DNA of 9,132 nucleotides, from the NCBI GenBank assembly GCA_049699975.1, contig JBNAWB010000148.1:1-9132 (forward strand), read 5' to 3'. This document shows, one piece after another, positions 1-5,645 of this stretch. The notes beneath the pieces are model-generated. The model searched no databases and was not told where the DNA came from. It saw only the letters and a list, made by a program, of their open reading frames with translations. Numbering within the stretch: position 1 is the first letter of the stretch; every line of letters starts with the position of its first letter. The position numbers and the translations under genes are program-made. The stretch is from CAZAGD01 sp049699975. GTDB taxonomy: Bacteria; Desulfobacterota; SM23-61.

Positions 1-184
1 AGGCTATTCGCCCGACCCAATTGGCAAAAAAGCATGGAAACAAACTGACTCCAACCTGGCTCTGCCAAGAAAAACCACGGGCATGAAATTCAGCCCTCAT
101 TTCTTTAACTAACTGCTGAAATTCGAAACGAGGAAATAAAAAAAAATTGTATAATTTGGCCAAATATGCTAAAAACTTATTCAT
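1..184 (-). pseudogene. IS4-family transposase, N-terminal part, frameshifted and cut by window edge
   Basis: The minus strand opens with ATG at 184-182, preceded by AAAGGAGGG seven bases upstream (192-200). It translates as MNKFLAYLAKLYNFF, then PRFEFQQLVKE, then HARGFS, resembling the DUF4372 N-terminal domain of IS4-family DDE transposases. After HARGFS this frame stays open but loses similarity. In a shifted frame the expected continuation reappears as WSQFVSMLFCQLGRANSL up to the window edge. Removing 11 bases (about 55-65, plus-strand CCTGGCTCTGC) rejoins the frames as GFS-C-WSQF, the spacing expected in the family. I infer a disruptive 11-bp insertion, so this copy is probably inactive. 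A sequencing artefact is possible. The catalytic DDE residues lie outside the window, so the rest cannot be judged. Confidence 0.75.
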
Positions 185-185
185 G

Positions 186-249
186 GTTGAGCCCTCCTTT
201 GGTTTTATGGTTTACCCTATAACCTTTTTATGCGAAATCAGGGCTCAAC
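186..249 (-). promoter_or_regulatory. Inverted repeat that can sequester the transposase ribosome binding site
   Basis: Plus-strand 186-195 (GTTGAGCCCT) and 240-249 (AGGGCTCAAC) form a perfect 10-bp inverted repeat with a 44-base loop. In the transposase mRNA the distal arm overlaps the 3' half of the Shine-Dalgarno sequence and ends two bases before the ATG. The outer arm lies inside the promoter spacer, so a transcript started at the IS promoter would lack it. A transcript entering from outside would contain both arms and could fold. Confidence 0.6.
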
Positions 250-254
250 TTCAA
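227..254 (-). promoter_or_regulatory. Predicted transposase promoter of the left IS4-like copy
   Basis: On the minus strand TTGAAG (254-249) is followed after 16 bases by CATAAA (232-227). Transcription would start near 220, giving a leader of roughly 36 bases before the transposase ATG at 184. The second copy has the same -35 and a better -10, TATAAA. The assignment is by motif match only. Confidence 0.45.
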
Positions 255-278
255 AACTTAATTTGGACAAGACTGAAA
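235..278 (+). repeat. Left copy of a 44-bp inverted repeat shared with 9077-9120
   Basis: The reverse complement of this segment is identical to 9077-9120. The two copies face each other across 8,798 bp (279-9076). The length of the match, plus 9 of 12 further matching bases, argues that both are the same (5') end of two IS copies rather than only short terminal repeats. Confidence 0.9.
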
Positions 279-360
279 AACAATGGCATCCATTTTTATC
301 ATTTGCTCAACTGAGGGTGATTTTTTAGGATATTCAAAATAATGAGGTGCTTGAGCGCTA

Positions 361-624
361 ATGAAAAAGATTGAAATCACTCCGATTGCACTACGGAAAG
401 CAGAAAAAAGAGAAATTAAAAGAGAGTTGATAGAAGATGTAGTCATAAATCCTGCGCAGGTAGTAGCCGGTTATGGAGGTAGGAAAGTAGCACAGAAGAA
501 GCTTTCGAAAGAGAATAGGGAGTATCTTTTAAGAGTTGTTTATGAGGAATAAGAAAAAATACTCACTGTGGTGACCGCTTATATTACCTCTCAAATAGCC
601 CGTTATTGGAAGGAGGAAACATAG
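361..624 (+). pseudogene. DUF4258-like protein (toxin-antitoxin-like partner) with in-frame TAA
   Basis: The open frame from ATG 361 encodes 63 residues ending at TAA 550-552. The same frame then continues without another stop to TAG 622-624, directly abutting the next ATG. The reconstituted protein of about 87 codons has the DUF4258 layout: a helical start (ITPIALRKAEKREI), then NPAQVVAGYGGRKVAQKK, then YLLRVVYEE, then after the stop EKILTVVTAYITSQIARYWK. That ending is typical of the family (a strand ending in VTAY, then a basic-aromatic tail). The stop therefore looks like one nonsense change, for example from CAA or GAA. The usual His of the family's T-P-H-A-type start is Ile here, so activity may be reduced anyway. 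A stop at 352 excludes an earlier start in this frame, and the ribosome binding site is weak. DUF4258 proteins often precede DUF2283 proteins and are suspected toxins; that role is inferred from family pairing. Confidence 0.7.
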
Positions 625-840
625 ATGAAGATAGAATATGACCCAAATCATGACTTATTAAACATAGAGCTTGTCGCTGACGAAGCTATTGCTGAATCGA
701 TTGAACTTGACGGAGTAATCATTGATTATTCGAAGGATGGAAGAATCGTTGCTATTGAGATAATTGACGCGGGGAAGAGGACGACAAAGGGCCCGCTCGA
801 TTTGATTGATTTGTCAATAGTTAAGGAGAAAGTGGCTTGA
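625..840 (+). CDS. DUF2283 family protein, putative antitoxin-like partner
   Basis: This small protein of 71 residues starts MKIEYDPNHDLLNIEL and continues with an IELDGVIIDYSKDGRIVAIEI-type core, the signature of DUF2283. These are compact mostly-beta proteins commonly encoded immediately downstream of DUF4258 genes. AAGGAGG at 610-616 gives a strong ribosome binding site for ATG 625, and that site lies inside the 3' end of the upstream gene. Translation is therefore likely coupled when the upstream frame is intact. The frame itself is full length and undamaged. No biochemical activity is established for the family that I can name; an antitoxin role is inferred from gene order. With the upstream partner interrupted, this gene may be an orphan antitoxin. 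Confidence 0.8.
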   Translation: MKIEYDPNHDLLNIELVADEAIAESIELDGVIIDYSKDGRIVAIEIIDAGKRTTKGPLDLIDLSIVKEKVA

Positions 841-886
841 AATATACTGAGACCCATGGGGAGTGGACACGGTAAATGTGTAGAGA

Positions 887-933
887 TTAATGGCAACGGA
901 AGGAGGGCGTAGCCCGACTGTAGTTGCCATTAA
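887..933 (+). other. Nested perfect stem-loop in the IS3 leader
   Basis: TTAATGGCAAC (887-897) pairs perfectly with GTTGCCATTAA (923-933). Inside is a second small hairpin, GGGC-GTA-GCCC (905-915). There is no run of T after the stem, so it does not look like a simple intrinsic terminator. It lies between the left end of the IS3 remnant and the orfA start. Its role is unknown; read-through protection or a structured leader are options. Confidence 0.6.
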
Positions 934-1042
934 CCAGGCATTCTTACCCCCTTCCTGACTGGACAGTCGAGGGTTGCAGAGGTTAGCCTTTCTACATAAG
1001 CAGAGAAGAATAACCTATAGGGGGTATAAGGGGTAAAAAGAG

Positions 1043-1355
1043 ATGAAACTGAGAAAATGGACAGCAGAGGAGAAATTGGAAATTGTTCTTGTCTGCCAGA
1101 GGCGGATCCGCCTTAGGCGGAACTTCTTATGATAATCCTAAGGGGAATGCGGATACGGAGCGGGTTTTGCGGACGATCAAGGAGGAGCTTATTTGGCTTA
1201 ATGAGTATAGTTCTTTGGAGGAAGCGAGGGAGAAGATAGGTCAGTGGATTGAGATTGATTATAACAAGTTTTATGTTCATTCTGGGCTAGGTTATTTAAG
1301 TCCAGAGGAATATGAAGCTTTATATCGTGAACAGACTTTGATAAGCGCAGCATGA
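1043..1355 (+). pseudogene. IS3-family transposase remnant: orfA start fused to orfB end
   Basis: From ATG 1043 (AAGGGG ten bases upstream) the translation MKLRKWTAEEKLEIVL is the classical start of IS3 OrfA, the helix-turn-helix subunit. It ends abruptly at 1090. After the repeat, in another frame, comes SYDNPKGNADTERVLRTIKE, then ELIWLNEYSSLEEAREKIGQ and HSGLGYLSPEEYEA, ending at TGA 1353-1355. This is the C-terminus of OrfB and includes the third acidic residue of the DDE triad (Glu in NADTER). The first two catalytic Asp residues, the DNA-binding domain and the frameshift window are missing. A TTG at 1083 opens the OrfB frame through the repeat and could give about 90 residues, but nothing suggests a function. 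Confidence 0.85.
1092..1121 (+). repeat. Small GC-rich palindromic repeat at the IS3 deletion junction
   Basis: Three overlapping palindromes lie in 30 bases of GC-rich sequence within AT-rich surroundings: GCC-AGA-GGC (1095-1103), the perfect 12-mer GGCGGATCCGCC (1101-1112) and CCGCC-TTA-GGCGG (1108-1120). OrfA similarity stops at 1090 and OrfB similarity resumes at about 1125, so the repeat fills the join. It resembles short dispersed palindromes of the GGCGGATCCGCC type that I recall from uncultured bacterial genomes; that recollection needs a search. Confidence 0.7.
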
Positions 1356-1558
1356 AACCTCTACACTTTTTGGATATAAAAAATGTCTTGAAAAATGGGT
1401 CGCATTACAGGTATTATTTATCTACAAGAAATGCTATTAGTCTTTCCGGTAGCGTTCTGGTGAAACTTGACTCTAAAATGCTGCCCAAAGATTGGATATA
1501 TTGTGAAAATAACATAATAATTTTAAAGGAAAATTTTGAGGGCATAAAAATTTCTTGA
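1352..1558 (+). pseudogene. Probable 3' fragment of an unknown gene, fused to the IS3 remnant end
   Basis: The frame from ATG 1352 to TGA 1556-1558 would encode 68 residues. The ATG overlaps the orfB stop, and the first residues (MKPLHF) come from IS3 terminal sequence, so the start is likely accidental. The rest, from about 1371, has a compact beta-rich look with alternating hydrophobic residues (LSGSVLVKLDSK, IYCENNIIILKENFEGIKIS) and no membrane segment. I do not recognise the family. The AT-rich codon use matches the downstream sugar genes. This suggests the tail of a gene cut by the IS3 insertion rather than a complete small gene. No ribosome binding site is visible for 1352. Confidence 0.4.
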
Positions 1559-1677
1559 CTTTAAGGAGCTACTTAACGAATAAAAAAATATAGCAGTGTA
1601 ATTCAAGCTTAAATTATCTTATTATAAAAAAATAGCAGCTTGTTTTTACCAAGAATCAATTATAAGGGAGTATATCA
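1559..1677 (+). promoter_or_regulatory. AT-rich leader of the sugar operon with a weak promoter candidate
   Basis: This is the only sizeable gap upstream of the operon. TATAAA at 1623-1628 is a fair -10 element, but no good -35 lies at the right distance (TTCAAG 1602-1607 is 15 bases away). TTGACT at 1555-1560 is a fair -35 without a convincing -10. No terminator hairpin and no riboswitch-like structure were seen. AGGGAG at 1665-1670 serves as ribosome binding site for the ATG at 1678. Confidence 0.3.
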
Positions 1678-2448
1678 ATGAAAGTTGTAATATTGGCTGG
1701 AGGAATGGGGACTAGGATCGGTGAAGAAACATCCACCAGACCTAAACCGATGGTTGAAATCGGAGGAAAACCTATTTTATGGCATATTATGAAAATTTAT
1801 TCAGCATATGGAATTAATGATTTTATAATTTGCTTGGGATATAAAGGATATGTAATTAAAGAGTATTTTGCAAATTATTATTTACATATGTCCGACTTGA
1901 CCTTCGACTTAGCAAATAATAAAATTGAAATTCATCAGAATACTGCAGAACCATGGCGCGTAACCTTAGTGGATACCGGCGAAAATACGATGACAGGGGG
2001 CCGCCTTAAAAGGGTTGGAAAATATTTAGGAGATGAAGAATTTTGTTTTACCTATGGAGATGGAGTCGGCGATATTAATATACTGGAATTGATAAAATTC
2101 CATAAAAAACAGAACACCTTGGCAACAGTAACAGCAGTTCAGCCTCCAGGTCGTTTTGGTACTCTTAATTTATTAAAAAATAAAGTTATTAGCTTCCAAG
2201 AGAAACCAAAAGGGGATGGTGGATGGATAAATGGTGGCTTTTTTGTTTTATCACCCAAGGTATTAGAATACATTGAAGGCGACAATACTACATGGGAAAG
2301 AGAACCTATGGAGAGATTAGCAAGAGATGGGCAAATGTCTGCTTATATTCATAGAGGGTTTTGGCATCCGATGGACACTTTGCCCCATAAAGTTTTTTTA
2401 GAACAATTATGGCAAACTGGAAAGGCCCCTTGGAAGGTTTGGCAATGA
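1678..2448 (+). CDS. rfbF: Glucose-1-phosphate cytidylyltransferase (RfbF)
   Basis: RfbF joins glucose 1-phosphate and CTP to give CDP-glucose and pyrophosphate, the entry step to CDP-6-deoxyhexoses, in the cytoplasm. The 256-residue length is normal for the family. The N-terminus has the nucleotidyltransferase signature LAGGMGTR (residues 6-13) followed by RPKPMVEIGGKPI, with the conserved Lys of RPKP. GDGVGD in mid-protein is the metal/sugar-phosphate region, and the FQEKPKGDGGWINGGFFVL block is characteristic of RfbF rather than of RmlA-type thymidylyltransferases. AGGGAG seven bases before ATG 1678 supports this start. The stop overlaps the next start as ATGA, so rfbG is translationally coupled. 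This is the first gene of the operon. The assignment is firm. Confidence 0.95.
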   Translation: MKVVILAGGMGTRIGEETSTRPKPMVEIGGKPILWHIMKIYSAYGINDFIICLGYKGYVIKEYFANYYLHMSDLTFDLANNKIEIHQNTAEPWRVTLVDTGENTMTGGRLKRVGKYLGDEEFCFTYGDGVGDINILELIKFHKKQNTLATVTAVQPPGRFGTLNLLKNKVISFQEKPKGDGGWINGGFFVLSPKVLEYIEGDNTTWEREPMERLARDGQMSAYIHRGFWHPMDTLPHKVFLEQLWQTGKAPWKVWQ

Positions 2449-3521
2449 TAGAAGAAAAATTTTGGAAAAATAGGAAAGTTTTTATAACAGGCCATACCGG
2501 CTTTAAAGGTTCATGGCTTTGTTTATGGCTGTATTTATTGGGAGCGGAAGTTGTGGGCTATTCTTTAAAACCTCCCACTAAACCAAGCCTTTTCGAAATT
2601 TGTCATATAAAAGATCTTGTGAAATCCATTACGGCTGATATTCGGGATGGGAAAAAATTATTTAATGAATTAAGAGAATTTCAGCCAGATATAGTTATTC
2701 ATATGGCAGCGCAGTCACTCGTCCGAGTTTCATATAGGGAGCCCTTGAAAACATATTCTACGAACATTATGGGGACGGTTAATCTTTTTGAGGGGATAAG
2801 AAAATGTAATACTGTTAGAGCCGTGATAAATGTTACTACGGATAAATGTTACGAAAACAGAGAATGGGTTTGGCCATATAGAGAAAATGAACCAATGGGC
2901 GGGTATGACCCTTATTCCAATAGCAAAGCTTGTTCAGAATTGATTACTTCTTCATATATAAATTCATTTTTTAATCCTCAAGAATATGAGAGGCATAAGG
3001 TTGCTATTGCCACAGCTAGGTCCGGTAATGTGATTGGAGGAGGAGATTGGGCCCCTGATAGATTGATACCTGACTGCGTAAGATCCCTACTAAAAAAAGA
3101 AATAATCTTGATACGCAACCCTCAGGCTATAAGGCCTTGGCAACATGTGCTTGAACCTTTGAGGGGTTATTTAATATTAGCCCAAAAATTATATGAACAT
3201 GGTCCGGTCTATAATGGGGCCTGGAATTTCGGGCCCGAAGATCGAGATACAAAATCAGTTGAATGGCTTGTTAATAAGATATGTGATCTTTGGGGGGATG
3301 AAGCCAAATATAAAGTCGATAAGAAAAAGCACCCTCATGAAGCGCATTATTTAAAACTTGATTGTTCCAAGGCAAAACATTTTCTAAATTGGCAACCAAA
3401 ATGGAATATAGAGAAAGCCATTGAGAAGGTAATCGAATGGGTCCGAGCTTATCAGAAGAAAGACAACATAAGAAAAGTATGCCTAAAACAAATTGAGGAA
3501 TATAATAAAAATTCTGATTAA
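2445..3521 (+). CDS. rfbG: CDP-glucose 4,6-dehydratase (RfbG)
   Basis: RfbG converts CDP-glucose into CDP-4-keto-6-deoxyglucose using tightly bound NAD. The frame opens at 2409, but ATG 2445 is the better start. GGAAGG lies seven bases upstream (2432-2437), it gives the ATGA overlap with rfbF, and it yields 358 residues, the usual family length beginning shortly before the Rossmann fold. With this start the dinucleotide motif GHTGFKG is at residues 16-22. The catalytic set appears as TTDK (about 131-134) and YSNSK (Tyr157, Lys161), as in extended short-chain dehydratases. RPWQHVLEPLRGY is the family's C-terminal substrate-binding block. It is intact, and the gap to rfbH is 12 bases. The assignment is firm. 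Confidence 0.95.
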   Translation: MIEEKFWKNRKVFITGHTGFKGSWLCLWLYLLGAEVVGYSLKPPTKPSLFEICHIKDLVKSITADIRDGKKLFNELREFQPDIVIHMAAQSLVRVSYREPLKTYSTNIMGTVNLFEGIRKCNTVRAVINVTTDKCYENREWVWPYRENEPMGGYDPYSNSKACSELITSSYINSFFNPQEYERHKVAIATARSGNVIGGGDWAPDRLIPDCVRSLLKKEIILIRNPQAIRPWQHVLEPLRGYLILAQKLYEHGPVYNGAWNFGPEDRDTKSVEWLVNKICDLWGDEAKYKVDKKKHPHEAHYLKLDCSKAKHFLNWQPKWNIEKAIEKVIEWVRAYQKKDNIRKVCLKQIEEYNKNSD

Positions 3522-3533
3522 GTTTGCTTTAAG

Positions 3534-4868
3534 ATGAAAAGAAATTCGATGACCACCGCAACAAAAATAAAAGAACGCATTTTAAACTTAGTTTCTTTGT
3601 ACTATCAGAAAAAGTTTAGAGAGATAAGATTTAATCCCGAACGAGATTTTATTCATTATGCTGGTCGCGTATTTGATGAAAATGAAATCCGAAATTTGGT
3701 TGAAGCCAGTCTTGATTTTTTTCTTACTGCGAGTCGATATTGCGAACAATTTGAAAATGAGTTCGCAGAGTATTTAGGAGTTAATAATGCTCTTCTTGTT
3801 AATTCTGGTTCCTCCGCTAATTTAGTGGCTCTATCAGCTTTAACTTCAATTAAATTAGGCGAAAGGCGCTTAAAGCCGGGAGATGAGGTCATAACTACAG
3901 CAGCTGCTTTTCCTACGACAGTTGCTCCCATAGTTCAAAATCAATTAATTCCCGTTTTTGTAGATGTTGAAATTGGGAATTATACTGCTATTCCTGATCA
4001 ATTAATAGAAGCAGTAGGCCCAAAAACCCGGGCTATTATGATGGCTCATACTATGGGTGTTCCATTTAATTTGGATGTAGCTACTGATTTGGCTCAAAAA
4101 CATGGGCTTTGGCTTATAGAAGATAATTGCGATGCCCTCGGTTCCCGGTACAAAGGGCGATTGACTGGGACTTTCGGGCATCTATCGACTTTTTCTTTTT
4201 ATCCTGCGCATCACATTACGATGGGAGAAGGTGGCTGCGTGGTCACCAATGATGAGGAATTAGCCAGAATAGCCAGATCTTTTCGTGATTGGGGGCGTGA
4301 CTGTTATTGTTCTGGAGGAGAAAGCAATACCTGCGGAAAGCGGTTTAGCCAGCAATTTGGGTCACTCCCTTTTGGTTATGACCACAAATATGTATATAGC
4401 CATATTGGCTATAACCTCAAAATTACAGAGATGCAAGCTGCTATAGGCTGTGCGCAATTAAATAAGCTTGAATACTTTATTAAACGCCGAAAAGAAAATT
4501 TCTTAAAGATTTTAAAGATTTTGGAACCATATGAAGATAAATTAATTTTACCCAAAGCAACCACACACTCTGATCCCTCTTGGTTTGGATTTGTAATAAG
4601 CGTCCGAGAAGATGCTGGGTTTACGCGGAATGAATTGACTCGTTTTCTTGAATATAATCGAATAGAAACTCGAAATTTATTCAGCGGAAATCTTCTTCGA
4701 CATCCGGCTTTCGAGAATATTTCTTGTCGAATTATTGGCGATTTAAAGAATTCAGATTTGATTATGAATAATACTTTTTTTATCGGTGTTTATCCCGGAA
4801 TAGATGATAATCAAATAGCGTATATAGAGGAAATATTTAAGAGATTCATGAAAGGAGAGAGGGTTTAA
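3534..4868 (+). CDS. rfbH: CDP-6-deoxy-4-keto-glucose 3-dehydrase E1 (RfbH)
   Basis: RfbH is a PMP- and [2Fe-2S]-dependent enzyme that removes the C3 hydroxyl of CDP-4-keto-6-deoxyglucose together with a reductase (E3). The fold is that of aspartate-aminotransferase-like sugar enzymes, but the PLP-binding Lys is replaced by His in FYPAHHITMGEGG (His226), the hallmark of E1. The iron-sulfur motif is complete: Cys199 (EDNCDALG), then Cys257, Cys259 and Cys267 in DCYCSGGESNTCGK, matching the published C-X57-C-X1-C-X7-C spacing. NSGSSANL (90-97) contacts the cofactor phosphate. The length of 444 residues is normal or a few residues long. ATG 3549 is an alternative start, and neither has a clear ribosome binding site. 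It sits between rfbG and its electron donor. The assignment is firm. Confidence 0.95.
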   Translation: MKRNSMTTATKIKERILNLVSLYYQKKFREIRFNPERDFIHYAGRVFDENEIRNLVEASLDFFLTASRYCEQFENEFAEYLGVNNALLVNSGSSANLVALSALTSIKLGERRLKPGDEVITTAAAFPTTVAPIVQNQLIPVFVDVEIGNYTAIPDQLIEAVGPKTRAIMMAHTMGVPFNLDVATDLAQKHGLWLIEDNCDALGSRYKGRLTGTFGHLSTFSFYPAHHITMGEGGCVVTNDEELARIARSFRDWGRDCYCSGGESNTCGKRFSQQFGSLPFGYDHKYVYSHIGYNLKITEMQAAIGCAQLNKLEYFIKRRKENFLKILKILEPYEDKLILPKATTHSDPSWFGFVISVREDAGFTRNELTRFLEYNRIETRNLFSGNLLRHPAFENISCRIIGDLKNSDLIMNNTFFIGVYPGIDDNQIAYIEEIFKRFMKGERV

Positions 4869-4875
4869 ATAAGCT

Positions 4876-5616
4876 ATGGCAATGGTTCAAAAAATTCGTT
4901 GTCAGGTGAGAAAAATAATAAATCATGGAGATCGAGTATATTCGGTTGATTTAAAACCTGAAAAGCTTATTCCCTAGTTTCGTCCTGGCCAATTTCTCCA
5001 TCTTGCCCTTGATGAATATGACCCGAGCGGATTTTGGCCTGAATCTCGAGTATTTTCCATTGCCAGTTCGCCAGAAGAAAGAGACCGTTTATCTATATCT
5101 TATTCCGTTAAAGGTCGTTTTACCACTCGGATGGAAAAGGAGCTCGCTATTGGTAAAATTGTATGGGTTAAGCTTCCCTATAGTGATTTTGTGGTGAATG
5201 GGTTAAGTGATGTGGTTTTGCTTGCCGGCGGAACAGGTATTACCGCATTCATAGCTTTCCTGAATAGCCTGACAAGAGAATTTCCTCATCGAGTTTACTT
5301 GATTTATGGAGGGAGGAAGAGGGAGCTTCTAATTTACTTGGACCATATCTATATGATTAGAAATGAGGTGCCTAAGTTAACAGTCTATACCTTTGTAGAA
5401 GCATCTGCAGAAAGTATGGGGAAAAATTCTATATCACCTTATTTTCATGAATTTCCGGGATTGATCTCTTTAGAAATTGTTTGGGATGAGATCAAGATTC
5501 TCAAGAAGGCGACCTTTTACCTTTCCGGCCCTCCCGGTATGTTAAAAGCTCTTAGCAAACAGCTGCTGCAAAAAGGAATTCAGCCTGAATATATCCGCAT
5601 AGACGGCTGGGATTAA
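4876..5616 (+). pseudogene. E3-type FAD/NAD(P)H reductase partner of RfbH, interrupted by in-frame TAG
   Basis: From ATG 4876 the frame reads MAMVQKIRCQVRKIINHGDR through LIP, meets TAG at 4975-4977 (codon 34), then continues FRPGQFLHLALDEYDPSG to TAA 5614-5616. The whole frame, 246 codons, has ferredoxin-NADP-reductase architecture: FRPGQF just after the stop, RVFS for FAD at about 58-61, AGGTGIT for NAD(P) at about 117-123, and a YLSGPPGML ending near the C-terminus. By context it should pass electrons from NAD(P)H to RfbH. It lacks the plant-type ferredoxin domain found in characterised E3 proteins. The stop probably arose by CAG to TAG. An in-frame ATG at 5131 would skip the FAD motif, so restart cannot rescue it. 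Read-through, suppression or sequence error remain possible. Confidence 0.8.
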
Positions 5617-5645
5617 AATAAAAATAATTGAATATTTAAATAATT

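Larger units (their letters stand above)
1..278 (-). mobile_element. 5' end of an IS4-like insertion sequence, left copy
   Basis: The element end is placed at 278. From there inward (278 down to 235) the sequence matches, as an inverted copy, 44 consecutive bases at 9077-9120, and similarity continues for 12 more bases with 3 mismatches. Inside lies a minus-strand transposase start at 184 that runs off the left edge of the window. The segment between the end and the start codon carries a promoter-like pair and a 10-bp inverted repeat (listed separately). The family call rests on the N-terminal transposase sequence. The boundary could be off by a base or two, because the bases just outside differ between the two copies. 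The other end of the element and any target duplication lie outside the window. Confidence 0.8.
848..1370 (+). mobile_element. Internally deleted IS3-family element
   Basis: An orfA-like start at 1043 and an orfB-like C-terminus at about 1125-1355 are the two extremities of an IS3-family element, so most of its interior is missing. A 12-bp imperfect inverted repeat (874-885 against 1359-1370, 11 of 12 pairs, including GTGTAGAG and CTCTACAC) is consistent with the inner part of its terminal repeats. On the left, sequence such as AGTGGACAC lies outside this match. No counterpart follows 1370 on the right, so the right tip appears lost. The outer left boundary near 848 is uncertain. The remnant carries the palindromic repeat at 1092-1121 exactly where its ends are joined, and it cannot encode a working transposase. 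Confidence 0.65.

Noticed and set aside
258..446. Minus-strand small gene over the IS edge and DUF4258 start
   Set aside because: It crosses the IS boundary, overlaps a recognisable gene on the other strand and has no family resemblance.
841..1042. tRNA, riboswitch or CRISPR repeats in the gene-free stretch
   Set aside because: There is a perfect hairpin but no cloverleaf, no repeated spacer pattern and no motif of a riboswitch class that I recognise.
1555..1583. Consensus promoter from TTGACT
   Set aside because: No acceptable -10 lies 16-18 bases downstream; GAATAA matches poorly.
2409..2444. Longer N-terminus for RfbG starting at 2409
   Set aside because: It would overlap rfbF by 40 bases and add 12 residues not expected in the family; ATG 2445 has a good ribosome binding site and the ATGA overlap.
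3534..4868. PLP-dependent sugar aminotransferase instead of RfbH
   Set aside because: The cofactor Lys is replaced by His226 and the C-X57-C-X1-C-X7-C cluster motif is complete, which defines the dehydrase.
5003..5197. Separate small plus-strand gene
   Set aside because: It is an out-of-frame reading of the E3 reductase; the true frame there carries the FRPGQF and RVFS motifs.
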